From: Amycolatopsis albispora
GTDB taxonomy: Bacteria; Actinomycetota; Actinomycetes; Mycobacteriales; Pseudonocardiaceae
Assembly (NCBI RefSeq): GCF_003312875.1
Contig: NZ_CP015163.1
Coordinates: 7,254,001 to 7,318,000 of the forward strand
Length of the DNA: 64,000 bases
Reading direction: 5' to 3'
The first letter of the stretch is position 1. The number at the start of each line of letters is the position of its first letter. Under the pieces are notes generated by a model. It was not told where the DNA came from, did no database searches, and worked only from the letters and a program-made list of their open reading frames with translations. Made by a program: the position numbers and the translations under genes. This document shows, one piece after another, positions 45,183-54,090 of the stretch.

Positions 45183-45695
45183 CGGCTCCGGCGTTCGATG
45201 ACTGGCCCCTTCGAGTATCGGCGCCACCCGGTCAACGGCTCTGCTCGATCTCCTGCCTGCCTGGCTCATCTGCCCACCTGCGGCACCTGCCCCCGCCCCC
45301 GCCGCCGAGCCGCTGGTCCACCAAGCACTGAGCGGGGGCAGGCGCGCTGGCGGGTGGACTGGCCACTTAGCCACCTTGCCACTTAGCCACCTAGCCACTC
45401 AGCCATCCAGCCACTGCGCCGCCGAGTCGCTCGCCCAGTCGCCGAGCATCGAGGCGCCCGGTGCCCGCCGTCCGGCGGCTGGCCGCCTCGCCGTTCGGCG
45501 GCTCTGTCATCGTGGTCGCCTAGTCGCCAGATGGTCGGGAATTGAGGCATCTAGGTGTGTGCGGCCCAGCGAGAGCAGTCTCGTCGCTGGGGTGGTCAGC
45601 GGGTGGGCGCGTGGTCCGCCGCTTGAGTTCGGTGGGGAAACGGTCACCGGCTGTTAGGCTCGAAGATCCAGGCAACCGTCGCCGGAGGGGAAAAG

Positions 45696-46406
45696 ATGGG
45701 GTCCGACGCACTGCGCCCGATGGCGCGGCCACGGCTGTACGAGCAGGTGGTCCAGCGCATCCGGGAGTACGTGGTCGAGTCCGGCCTCGAAGCCGGTGAC
45801 AAGCTCCCCGCCGAGCGCGAACTGGCCCAGCGGCTCGGCGTCAGCCGGGCATCGGTGAAGCAGGCGATCGTGGTGCTCGACGTGCAGGGCCTGGTCGAGG
45901 TACGCCACGGCGGCGGCACCTACCTCACCACCGCCAAGCTGGACCTCGAACCGGTCGAGGAACTCGTCGAGCGCCGCCGGCGGTTGCCGGATGTGCTGGA
46001 GGCGCGCGAAGCGATGGAGACCAAGCTCGCCGAGCTGGCCGCCGAGCGGCGCACCAAAGAGGACCTCGACGCGCTCGAGGACGCCCTCCGGTACATGGCC
46101 GAAGAAATCGACAACGGCGAACAGGGCATCGAAGGCGACCGGCGCTTCCACGCCGCCATCACCGCGGCCGCGCGCAACCCCATCCTCGCCGAGTTCATGA
46201 CCTCGATCGCCGAGCAGATCGCCGAGAGCCGCACCGAATCCCTCCACCAGCCCGGCCGGCCGAAACGCTCGCTCGCCCAGCACTACCGCATCTTCGACGG
46301 CATCAGCCACGGCGACCCCAAAGCCGCCGCGGCCGCGATGAAGCGGCACCTGCGCACGGTCGCCAAGGTGCGCCTGCTGTCCTGGGACCCGGACGAAGAG
46401 GACTGA
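45696..46406 (+). CDS. GntR-family (FadR subfamily) transcriptional regulator
   Basis: The 236-residue protein has an N-terminal winged helix (LYEQVVQRIREYV, LPAERELAQRLGVSRASVKQA, residues 15-75) and a helical FCD ligand domain with the metal-binding pattern around EAREAMETKLAELA, DRRFHAAI and H in AMKRHL. ATG 45696 follows GGAGGGG. It is divergent from the malonate operon and is its likely regulator, as such FadR-type proteins often control neighbouring organic acid genes (inference). Confidence 0.92.
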   Translation: MGSDALRPMARPRLYEQVVQRIREYVVESGLEAGDKLPAERELAQRLGVSRASVKQAIVVLDVQGLVEVRHGGGTYLTTAKLDLEPVEELVERRRRLPDVLEAREAMETKLAELAAERRTKEDLDALEDALRYMAEEIDNGEQGIEGDRRFHAAITAAARNPILAEFMTSIAEQIAESRTESLHQPGRPKRSLAQHYRIFDGISHGDPKAAAAAMKRHLRTVAKVRLLSWDPDEED

Positions 46407-46486
46407 CCGGACATCCGTCCCACGACGGAACCGGACGCACGCCTCCCACCGTCGTACCCTGCAGGTGTCGCTGAAGGGGGCCGCTC

Positions 46487-49400
46487 ATGACCGCTGGCGG
46501 GAATCCGCTGGTCGCGCAGGCGCAGTCGCAGACGACGGGGGTCACCGGGATCGGGATCGCCGAGTCGGCGGTGGATCTGGCGAACGGGGTGTCGGACGGT
46601 TCGTGGGTGGAGGCCGGGCTGGGGGCGGTCGGTGTTGGTCTTGAGGTGTTGTCGCTGGTCGTGGATCCGATCGGCACGCTGGCCTCGTATGGTGTTTCGT
46701 GGTTGATCGAGCATGTGCAGCCGTTGAAGGAGGCGTTGGATTGGCTGGCGGGGGATCCGCCGGTGATCCAGTCGTTCTCGGATACGTGGGCGAATGTGGC
46801 GGCCGAGGTCAACGCGATTGCGGGGGATCTGGGTAACGAGGTCACCAACGGTACGGCGGGTTGGCAGGGTGGGGGTGCCGAGGCGTATCGGGGTGCGGCG
46901 GCGGAGCAGGCTGATGCTTTGGCGGGTGCGGCGTCGTTGGCGGACGGGATTTCCGCCGGTGTGATGATCATGGGCACGGTCGTGGCGGCGGTGCGTGAGC
47001 TGGTTCGTGATCTGGTGGCCGAGTTGGTCGGGAAGTTGATCACGTGGGCGCTGGAGGCGGCGGGCACGCTGGGTTTCGCGACGCCGGTGATCGCGGTGCA
47101 GGCGACGACCGCCATTTCGAAGACGATCACGAAGATCAGTGACTTCATTCGCAAGCTGGTCAAGACGATCGGCAACGTGTCGCCGAAGATCCGCAAGATC
47201 ATCGACAAGCTGGGTGAGATCATCGAGAAGTTGTCGAAGATGTTGCGCAGGGGTGGTAAGCCGGGTGGTGGCACGACGCCGTCGAGCGCGAAGCCGGGTA
47301 CCACCAAGGCGCCGGACACGACGCCGAATTCGCCGGACACCACCCCGTCGGGCACCGACACCACGCCCAGTGGTGCCGATGCCCCTGGTTCGAAACCGTC
47401 GAACGGCACCAGCCCGAGTTCCACCAAACCGGACGGCTCCTCGAGACCCGACGACCCGAACAACACCAAGACCCCCGAGGACCAGCGCCGCTGCGAGAAC
47501 GACCCCGTCGACGTGGTCACCGGGGAGATGGTGCTGACCAACGTCGACGTCGAACTGGCCGGGGTGCTCCCGCTGGTGCTGCGGCGCACCCACGTGTCCA
47601 GCTACCGTGCCGGGCGTTCCTTCGGCCGCTCCTGGGCGTCCACAGTGGACCAGCGGCTCGAGTTCGACGACCAGGGTGTGGTTCTTGCCGCTGAGGACGG
47701 CATGCTGCTGGTCTATCCCGTGCCGCCGGTGCGCGGTGAGGTGCTGCCCGAGGTGGGGCCCACCTGGCCGTTGAGCCGGACCGACACCGGTTTCGCCGTG
47801 CACCGCCGCGAAACCGGGCTCACGCTGCACTTCGCCGCCGGGGCGACCGGCGTCCGCCCGCTGTCGGCCATCGAGGACCGCAACGGCAATCGGATCGACA
47901 TCCACCGCGACAGCGCGGGCACGCCCGAAGTGATCAGCCATTCCGGCGGCTACCGCATCGGGGTGCGCAGTGAAGCGGGCCGGATCACCGAACTCAGCCT
48001 GCTCGCCGAGGGCGCCGAACCAGTGGTGCTGACCGGTTTCCGGTACCACGACAGCGGCGATCTGGCCGAGGTCGTCAACTCCTCCGGCCGCGCTTTCGGC
48101 TTCAGCTACGACCACGCCGGCCGGATCACCCAGTGGACCGACCGCAACGGCGAGTGGTACCGCTACTTCTACGACGCCGACGGCCGCTGCGTCGCCAACC
48201 AGGGGTCCGGCGGCTTCCTCAACGGCACCTTCACCTACGACACCGAAAACCGGATCACCCGCTTCACCGACGCGCTGGGCTTCACCACCAGCTACCGGTT
48301 CAACGAAGCCAACCAGGTGGTCGAGGAGACCAATCCGCTCGGGCACACCGTGGTCCAGGAATGGGATTCCCGCGACAGGCTGCTCTCGCGCACCGACGCC
48401 ATCGGCCGGACTTCGCGCTGGGAGTACGACGAGGCGGGCAATCCGACGGTGGTGACCCGTCCGGACGGGACGCAGATCCTCACCAGCTACAACGAGTTCG
48501 GCCAGCCCCTGTCGGTGGTGCAGCCCGACGGCGCGGTCTGGGGCTTCGAGTACGACGAGCGCGGCAACCTGAGCGCGGAGACCGATCCCGCGGGTGCGGT
48601 CACCCGCTACCAGCACAACGAGCGCGGTCACCGCGTCGCCGTGATCGACGCGCTCGGCCAGGCCCGCCGGATCGACACCGACAACGCGGGCCTGCCGCTG
48701 CGGGTCACCGATCCGCTGGGCGCGGTCACGCGGTTCACCCGCGACCAGTTCGGCCGGATCGTCGAACGCGCCGACCCGATGGGTGGCGTGACCAGGTTCG
48801 CCTGGACGGTCGAGGGCAGGCTCCGGTCCCGGACGCGGCCCGACGGCAGCACCGAGCACTGGCGCTACGACGGTCAAGGCAGCGAGGTCGAGCACATCGA
48901 CGCGCTCGGCCAGGTCCGCCGGGTCGAGACCACGCACTTCGACCTGCCCGCCGCCGAGATCGCGCCGGACGGCGGCCGCACCGAGTTCCACTACGACGCC
49001 ACGCTCCAGCTGGTCTCGGTGACCAATCCGCAGGGCCTGGTCTGGCGGTACGAGTACGACGCGGCCGGGCACCTGCTGTCCGAAACCGACTTCAACGGCC
49101 GGGTGCTGCGCTACACGCGGGACGCGGCGGGGCAGCTGGTCGAACGGGTCAACGGCGCCGGTGAGCGCGTGCGCATCACCCGCGATCCGATGGGCAACAT
49201 CGTGCGCCGTGAAGCGGGCGACGAGGTCACCAGCTTCACCTACGACCCGGCGGGGCGGATCGTCAGCGCGCGGAACCCGGACGCCGAGCTGCGCTACGAA
49301 CGCGACGCGGCCGGTCGCGTGCTGGCCGAGACGGTCAACGGTGCCACCGTCGCCTCGGCCTACGACCTGCTCGGCCGCCGGACCGCACGCCTGACCCCCA

Positions 49401-50953
49401 CCGGGGCGCGCAGCGAGTGGGCCTACGACGCCGCGGCCCGTCCGGCGCGGCTGCGGACCGGCGGGCACACGATCGCCTTCGGCTACGACCCCGCCGGGCG
49501 CGAGGTCGAGCGGCTGCTGGACAGCGGCACGGTGCTGGCCCAGCAGTGGGACGTCAACCAGCGGCTGGTCTCGCAGACGGTGAGCGCGGTCGCGCCGGGC
49601 GCCCGCCAGGCCAGGCAGCTCCAGCTCCGCAACTACCGCTACCGGCCGGACGGCCACCTGGTCGCGGTCGAGGACCGCTTCGGCGGTGCCAGGCACTACG
49701 ACCTGGACCCCGTCGGCCGGGTGCTCGGCGTGGAAGGCGTGGACTGGCGGGAGCGCTACCGGTACGACCGGGTCGGCAACGTCACCGAAGCCGAAGCCCC
49801 GGCCGACGCGGAGACCACCGGGCCGCGTGAATACGCGGGCACGCTGGTGCGGTCGGCAGGCCGGGTGAGCTACCGGCACGACCCACAGGGCCGGCTGGTC
49901 TGGCGCCGGAAGAAGCACCTGTCGCGGAAGCCGGAAGCCTGGCAGTACCAGTGGAACGCCGACGACCGGCTGGTTTCGGTGGTCACCCCGGACGGGACCC
50001 GCTGGCGGTACCTCTACGACCCGCTCGGCAGGCGGATCGCGAAACTCCGGCTGGACGCCGCCGGCGCGGTCGCCGAGCGCGTGGACTTCGCCTGGGACGG
50101 CAACGTGCTCGCCGAGCAGGTGCACTCGGCGGGCGCGGCGACCACCTGGGAATACGATCCGGCGAGCTTCCGCCCGCTGACCCAGACCGAGCGCGCCCCG
50201 CTCGGCGAAGCCGGTCAGCAGTGGGTGGACCGGCAGTTCTACTCGATCGTCACCGACCTGGTCGGCACGCCGACCGAACTCGTCGACGGGCAGGGCGAAC
50301 TGGTCTGGCACAGCCGGTCGACGCTGTGGGGTGAGGCCGCCGCGGCCGAGCACCCCGGCACCCCGCTGCGCTTCCCCGGCCAGTACTTCGACGCGGAGAC
50401 CGGGCTCCACTACAACCAGCACCGGTACTACGACCCAGTGGCCGGGCGGTACGGCAGCGCCGATCCGCTGGGCCTGCTCGGCGGCGCCGCGCCGCACTCC
50501 TACGTGCACAACCCGACCGGCTGGACCGACGCGCTCGGCCTGACCGAGTCCAGCGATCTCGAATGGGTCGACGCCAACGACGTGAACTTCTCCCAGCGCA
50601 CCGTCTCGCCGAACGACTACGCGGAAGCCATGCGCAACGGCGAATGGGACTGGGAACGGTCGCCGCTGCGGGTGATGGAAGTCGACGGGCAGCTGGTCAG
50701 CTACGACAACCGGCGGCTGGACGCGGCCCGCGAGGTCGGTGCGCAGGTGGCCATCCAGCGGGTCGACCCCAACGCGCCCGACCCGGCTTCGACCACCGGG
50801 CGCACCTGGCAGGAGTCGTTCCAGCGGCGGTTCCGGGACCCGCGCAACCGCGGCCCGAACGGCGAGCCGGTACCGGACACCGGGTTGTCCGAGCGCCCGG
50901 GGCCGCCGGGATCCTGTGGTGGCGGCGGACGGCGTGGACGGAGGAGACGATGA
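46487..50953 (+). CDS. RHS/YD-repeat polymorphic toxin with WXG-like N-terminal region
   Basis: The 1488-residue protein has a helical head with W126-Q-G128 (residues 90-150), a hydrophobic helical stretch (160-250), a Thr/Pro/Ser linker and PVDVVTGEMVLTNVD (about 340) opening the RHS shell. Many YD repeats follow (YDxxGR, YDEAGN). The core ends at the usual YYDPVAGRYGSADPLGLLGG. The variable tip (about 1355-1470) contains DVNFSQRTVSPNDY and SYDNRRLDAA, which resembles ParB/sulfiredoxin-like toxin domains. It ends in GGGGRRGRRRR. WXG-headed RHS proteins are thought to leave by type VII systems. The ATG follows AGGGGG. Codon use in the first 700 bases is richer in T than in the rest. Confidence 0.9.
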   Translation: MTAGGNPLVAQAQSQTTGVTGIGIAESAVDLANGVSDGSWVEAGLGAVGVGLEVLSLVVDPIGTLASYGVSWLIEHVQPLKEALDWLAGDPPVIQSFSDTWANVAAEVNAIAGDLGNEVTNGTAGWQGGGAEAYRGAAAEQADALAGAASLADGISAGVMIMGTVVAAVRELVRDLVAELVGKLITWALEAAGTLGFATPVIAVQATTAISKTITKISDFIRKLVKTIGNVSPKIRKIIDKLGEIIEKLSKMLRRGGKPGGGTTPSSAKPGTTKAPDTTPNSPDTTPSGTDTTPSGADAPGSKPSNGTSPSSTKPDGSSRPDDPNNTKTPEDQRRCENDPVDVVTGEMVLTNVDVELAGVLPLVLRRTHVSSYRAGRSFGRSWASTVDQRLEFDDQGVVLAAEDGMLLVYPVPPVRGEVLPEVGPTWPLSRTDTGFAVHRRETGLTLHFAAGATGVRPLSAIEDRNGNRIDIHRDSAGTPEVISHSGGYRIGVRSEAGRITELSLLAEGAEPVVLTGFRYHDSGDLAEVVNSSGRAFGFSYDHAGRITQWTDRNGEWYRYFYDADGRCVANQGSGGFLNGTFTYDTENRITRFTDALGFTTSYRFNEANQVVEETNPLGHTVVQEWDSRDRLLSRTDAIGRTSRWEYDEAGNPTVVTRPDGTQILTSYNEFGQPLSVVQPDGAVWGFEYDERGNLSAETDPAGAVTRYQHNERGHRVAVIDALGQARRIDTDNAGLPLRVTDPLGAVTRFTRDQFGRIVERADPMGGVTRFAWTVEGRLRSRTRPDGSTEHWRYDGQGSEVEHIDALGQVRRVETTHFDLPAAEIAPDGGRTEFHYDATLQLVSVTNPQGLVWRYEYDAAGHLLSETDFNGRVLRYTRDAAGQLVERVNGAGERVRITRDPMGNIVRREAGDEVTSFTYDPAGRIVSARNPDAELRYERDAAGRVLAETVNGATVASAYDLLGRRTARLTPTGARSEWAYDAAARPARLRTGGHTIAFGYDPAGREVERLLDSGTVLAQQWDVNQRLVSQTVSAVAPGARQARQLQLRNYRYRPDGHLVAVEDRFGGARHYDLDPVGRVLGVEGVDWRERYRYDRVGNVTEAEAPADAETTGPREYAGTLVRSAGRVSYRHDPQGRLVWRRKKHLSRKPEAWQYQWNADDRLVSVVTPDGTRWRYLYDPLGRRIAKLRLDAAGAVAERVDFAWDGNVLAEQVHSAGAATTWEYDPASFRPLTQTERAPLGEAGQQWVDRQFYSIVTDLVGTPTELVDGQGELVWHSRSTLWGEAAAAEHPGTPLRFPGQYFDAETGLHYNQHRYYDPVAGRYGSADPLGLLGGAAPHSYVHNPTGWTDALGLTESSDLEWVDANDVNFSQRTVSPNDYAEAMRNGEWDWERSPLRVMEVDGQLVSYDNRRLDAAREVGAQVAIQRVDPNAPDPASTTGRTWQESFQRRFRDPRNRGPNGEPVPDTGLSERPGPPGSCGGGGRRGRRRR
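47638..47650. repeat. Palindrome GTCCACAGTGGAC in the RHS gene
   Basis: Exact copy in the opposite orientation (A centre), again encoding Ser-Thr-Val-Asp (ASTVDQ). Confidence 0.7.
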
Positions 50954-51378
50954 CCGACGAGCGGCCCTTGCTGGCCGGCCTGTGGCGCGACGAGCAGGTG
51001 CCCATCGAGGACGCGTTGTTCCTCGCCGACGGCAGCGCGTACGACCTCCGCCTGGACCCGGACGCGCCCGGCGGGCTGGCCGTCGGCGAGCGGTTCGGCC
51101 TGGCGGAGCTGCTGGCCGACGACCCGGACTGGCTGGCGTCCATCCACCCGCTGCGTGAGGTCGCGCTGCCCGACGGCTGGCTGACCAGCGGCGAGGGGTC
51201 GCAGGGCGCGGACGGCTTCTTCGCCATGCTCGACGCGGCCCGCGCCCCGCGCTGGGTCGCCTTCCTCACCGACGGCAATCCCTTCACCGAGATCACCGTC
51301 GACGGGCGGAAGGCAACCTTCACCTCGACCTCCGGGGTGGTCGTCACGGTCGACATCGACCACCCCGAGCGGGGCTGA
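50950..51378 (+). CDS. Probable immunity protein for the RHS toxin
   Basis: The 142-residue acidic protein starts at an ATG that overlaps the toxin stop (ATGA) behind GAGGAG. It has no signal peptide or membrane helix, as expected for an immunity protein acting on a cytoplasmic nuclease-type toxin. I recognise no family; the assignment rests on position, size and charge. Confidence 0.72.
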   Translation: MTDERPLLAGLWRDEQVPIEDALFLADGSAYDLRLDPDAPGGLAVGERFGLAELLADDPDWLASIHPLREVALPDGWLTSGEGSQGADGFFAMLDAARAPRWVAFLTDGNPFTEITVDGRKATFTSTSGVVVTVDIDHPERG

Positions 51379-51762
51379 TCAGCCGACGACGGTCAGCTCC
51401 CGGCTGCCCGCGTGCCCACCGCCGCAGCGTTCGCTGACCTGGTAGACGCCCGGCGCCGCGTCCGCGCGCACGGTCGCGGTGCCCCACGACAGCGCCGACG
51501 AGCGCACGGCGAACACCGCGACCCCGCCGTTGCCGGTGTACGGCCCGTCCTGGCCGGTCGGCGCGAACGCGGTCGAGCCGACCAGGTTCAGCCCTTCGAC
51601 ACCACAACCGGCGAGCACGCGCACCTGCTCACCCGCCCGCACGATCTCCTTGTCCAGCGTCAGGAAGGCCCCGGTGGTGCTCGCGCTCGCGGTGCCAGCG
51701 GCCGCCCCAGCCAGTGCGAGGGTCGCGGTGGAGACGATCAGTGCTCGGCGCAGCGTGGCCAT
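51379..51762 (-). CDS. Small secreted protein, unknown function
   Basis: The 127-residue protein has a Sec signal peptide (MATLRRALIVSTATLALAG, cleavage probably after SAS near residue 27) and a compact beta-rich mature part with two cysteines likely forming a disulfide (GCGVEG, ERCGGG). ATG 51762 follows GGGGAAG. Its stop abuts that of the immunity gene (TGATCA). An Ig-like fold is plausible but not shown. Confidence 0.8.
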   Translation of the reverse strand: MATLRRALIVSTATLALAGAAAGTASASTTGAFLTLDKEIVRAGEQVRVLAGCGVEGLNLVGSTAFAPTGQDGPYTGNGGVAVFAVRSSALSWGTATVRADAAPGVYQVSERCGGGHAGSRELTVVG

Positions 51763-51881
51763 GACTTCCCCTTCGTTCGTGGTTGACCGGATCACCCGTG
51801 TTCCCGGTCAACTCTTCACTTGAACCAGACGCGTCCGGCCCGTGCGGGTTGCCTGCGCGACGCCACCGGTCGGGTGAGTCG

Positions 51882-51898
51882 TAGGCTGGGGAACCGTG
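51882..51898 (+). promoter_or_regulatory. -10 element and possible leaderless start of tsaB
   Basis: TAGGCT (51882-51887) lies eight bases before the tsaB GTG and fits TANNNT. No ribosome site is near. The same TAGGCT stands upstream of the FadR-type gene (45655). Confidence 0.4.
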
Positions 51899-52546
51899 TT
51901 AGTACTGGCCGTCGACACCTCCACGCCCGCGGTGACCGCCGGGGTCGTCCAGCTCGAACCCGACTCGCTCGCGGTTGCCGCCGAGCGCGTGACGATCGAC
52001 GCGCGCGCCCACGGCGAACTGCTCACGCCGCACGTGCTCGACGCCGTGCAGGCCGCCGGAGCGAGCCTGCGTGACCTGGGCGCAATCGTTTGCGGTGCCG
52101 GTCCGGGCCCGTTCACCGGGCTGCGCGCTGGCATGGCCACCGCCGCCGCGCTCGGGCACGGGCTCGGCATTCCCGTCCACCCGGTGTGCAGCCTGGACGC
52201 GATCGCCGCCGAGGTGGTGCACGGGGAGCCGTTCCTCGTGGTGACCGACGCGCGCCGCCGCGAGGTCTACTGGGCCGAGTACGACGCCGACGGCAAGCGC
52301 GTGGGCGAGCCCGCCGTGCAGAGCCCCGCCGAATTGGTGACCACGGCCGAGGCGGCCGCCGGCCACTTCGCCGACAAGACCGGCCTGCGGGTCCTGCAGC
52401 CGGAGTTTCCGTCGCCGCTCGGCCTGGTCGCGGCCGCGAGTCACGCACTGCGGTCCGGCGCCGAGCCCGCGCCGATGACCCCGCTCTACCTGCGGCGCCC
52501 GGACGCCGTCGAACCCGGTGCGCGCAAGCGGGTGACCACGCCGTGA
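51896..52546 (+). CDS. tsaB: tRNA threonylcarbamoyladenosine biosynthesis protein TsaB
   Basis: TsaB is the scaffold and inactive paralog of TsaD in t6A synthesis. The 216-residue protein begins MLVLAVDTSTPAVTAGV and has the ASKHA-fold motif CGAGPGPFTGLRAGM and DARRREVYWAEY. The GTG is the first base position giving this standard N-terminus. The stop overlaps rimI (GTGA). Because tsaE is 13.6 kb away, tsaB here needs its own promoter. Confidence 0.95.
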   Translation: MLVLAVDTSTPAVTAGVVQLEPDSLAVAAERVTIDARAHGELLTPHVLDAVQAAGASLRDLGAIVCGAGPGPFTGLRAGMATAAALGHGLGIPVHPVCSLDAIAAEVVHGEPFLVVTDARRREVYWAEYDADGKRVGEPAVQSPAELVTTAEAAAGHFADKTGLRVLQPEFPSPLGLVAAASHALRSGAEPAPMTPLYLRRPDAVEPGARKRVTTP

Positions 52547-53022
52547 CCGTCGAGCTGAAACCGTTGCGCCGCGGTGACATCCGCCGCTGCGTGGAGATCG
52601 AGAAGATCCTCTTCCCCGGTGACAGCCCGTGGAGCGCGGCCGCCTTCCGGTCCGAACTGGACTCCGGCGCGTACTACCTCGGCGCCTACGGGGGTGATGA
52701 GCTGCTCGGTTATGCGGGACTGGCCGTCGTCGGCCCGCGTGGTGACCACGAGGCGAGCCTGCACACGATCGGGGTCGCGCCGGAACACCAGGGCAAGGGC
52801 ATCGGCAAGGCGTTGCTGGAAGCCCTGCTGACCAAGGCGGACGAGCTGCGCGCGCCGGTGCTGCTCGAAGTGCGCACGGACAACGAAGTGGCGCTGACGA
52901 TGTACGAGAAGCACGGCTTCATCAAGCTCGGCGTGCGCAAGCGCTACTACCAGCCGTCCGGCGCGGACGCTTACACGATGGTGCGGCCACCGCTCGGCGT
53001 GGCCGCGGAGGAGGCCGGCTGA
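52543..53022 (+). CDS. rimI: Ribosomal protein S18-alanine N-acetyltransferase
   Basis: The 159-residue GNAT enzyme has the acetyl-CoA loop [14 protein letters not shown], the region [19 protein letters not shown] and the tail [16 protein letters not shown], all typical of RimI. It acetylates protein N-termini, in E. coli that of S18. It overlaps tsaB and tsaD at both ends, the standard tsaB-rimI-tsaD operon. Confidence 0.94.
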   Translation: MTVELKPLRRGDIRRCVEIEKILFPGDSPWSAAAFRSELDSGAYYLGAYGGDELLGYAGLAVVGPRGDHEASLHTIGVAPEHQGKGIGKALLEALLTKADELRAPVLLEVRTDNEVALTMYEKHGFIKLGVRKRYYQPSGADAYTMVRPPLGVAAEEAG

Positions 53023-54071
53023 TGGGCGCCCGGATCATCATGGGCATCGAGAGTTCGTGCGACGAGACCGGCGTCGGGCTGGTCCGGCTGCACGACGACG
53101 GGACCGTGGAGCTGCTCGCCGACGCGGTGGCGTCGAGCGTCGACCAGCACGCGCGGTTCGGCGGCGTGGTGCCCGAGGTGGCCAGCCGCGCGCACCTGGA
53201 AGCGATGGTGCCCACCACCGAGCGCGCCTTCGCCGACGCCGGGCTGAAGATGTCCGATGTGGACGCCATCGCGGTGACCGCCGGGCCCGGCCTGGCCGGT
53301 GCGCTGCTGGTCGGGGTGGCCGCGGCGAAGGCCTACTCGGTCGCGCTGGACGTGCCGCTCTACGGCGTCAACCACCTCGCCGGGCACATCGCGGTGGACA
53401 CCCTGCAGCACGGCCCGTTGCCCAAGCCCTGCCTGGCCCTGCTGGTTTCCGGCGGGCACACGCAGCTGCTGCGGGTGGACGACGTGGCGAGCACCATCGT
53501 CGAACTCGGGTCCACTGTGGACGACGCGGCGGGTGAGGCCTACGACAAGGTGGCCAGGGTGCTCGGCCTGCCGTACCCGGGTGGCCCGCCGATCGACAAG
53601 GCGGCCAAGGCCGGGAACCCCGCCGCCATCGCGTTCCCGCGCGGCATGACCGGCCCGCGTGACGCGAAGTTCGACTTTTCCTTCTCCGGCTTGAAAACCG
53701 CCGTCGCGCGCTGGGTGGAAGGTGCCGAGCGCCGCGGTGAGGAGATCCCGGTCGACGACGTGGCGGCCTCGTTCCAGGAAGCCGTGGCCGACGTGCTGAC
53801 CGCGAAGGCCGTTCGCGCCGCCAAGGAAGCCGGGATCGGCACGCTGGTCATTTCCGGTGGGGTGGCGGCGAATTCGCGGCTGTCGTCGCTCGCGCGGGAA
53901 CGGTGTGACAAGGCGGGCATCGAGCTGCGGGTGCCGCGGCCGAGGCTGTGCACCGACAACGGCGCGATGATCGCCGCGCTCGGCGCGCACGTGGTCGCCG
54001 CGGGCGCCAAGCCGTCCTCTTTGGACTTCGCGGCCAACCCGGCGCTGCCGGTGGGGACCATCTCGGTCTGA
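53022..54071 (+). CDS. tsaD: tRNA N6-adenosine threonylcarbamoyltransferase TsaD
   Basis: TsaD transfers the threonylcarbamoyl group to A37 of ANN-decoding tRNAs. The 349-residue protein has [13 protein letters not shown], the metal-binding [23 protein letters not shown] and the late aspartate region CTDNGAMIA. The ATG overlaps the rimI stop by one base. Confidence 0.97.
   Translation: MGARIIMGIESSCDETGVGLVRLHDDGTVELLADAVASSVDQHARFGGVVPEVASRAHLEAMVPTTERAFADAGLKMSDVDAIAVTAGPGLAGALLVGVAAAKAYSVALDVPLYGVNHLAGHIAVDTLQHGPLPKPCLALLVSGGHTQLLRVDDVASTIVELGSTVDDAAGEAYDKVARVLGLPYPGGPPIDKAAKAGNPAAIAFPRGMTGPRDAKFDFSFSGLKTAVARWVEGAERRGEEIPVDDVAASFQEAVADVLTAKAVRAAKEAGIGTLVISGGVAANSRLSSLARERCDKAGIELRVPRPRLCTDNGAMIAALGAHVVAAGAKPSSLDFAANPALPVGTISV
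53510..53522. repeat. Palindrome GTCCACTGTGGAC in tsaD
   Basis: Exact copy encoding GSTVDD. Confidence 0.7.
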
Positions 54072-54090
54072 GCCGGTCCCCACCCGGCTG

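Larger units (their letters stand above)
44741..45695. other. 955-base spacer without a credible gene, largely low-complexity repeats
   Basis: No reading frame here looks coding. Bases 44760-44930 repeat variants of GTGGCTGAGTGGC, 45362-45420 repeat the complement-like GCCACTTAGCCACC, and the middle holds the arrays listed separately. The end (45541-45695) should hold the promoter of the FadR-type gene: TAGGCT at 45655-45660 is a -10 candidate. The matC promoter must also lie within or next to the repeats. Confidence 0.75.

Noticed and set aside
45051..45398. Open frame on the minus strand with WLSGKVAKW-like repeats
   Set aside because: It lies wholly in the tandem-repeat spacer, mirrors the DNA repeats and has no ribosome site; such frames arise from the repeat itself.
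38261..51895. The island after tsaE as an integrated phage or conjugative element
   Set aside because: There is no integrase, tRNA gene, attachment repeat or plasmid function, and base composition is similar to the rest except in the RHS head.
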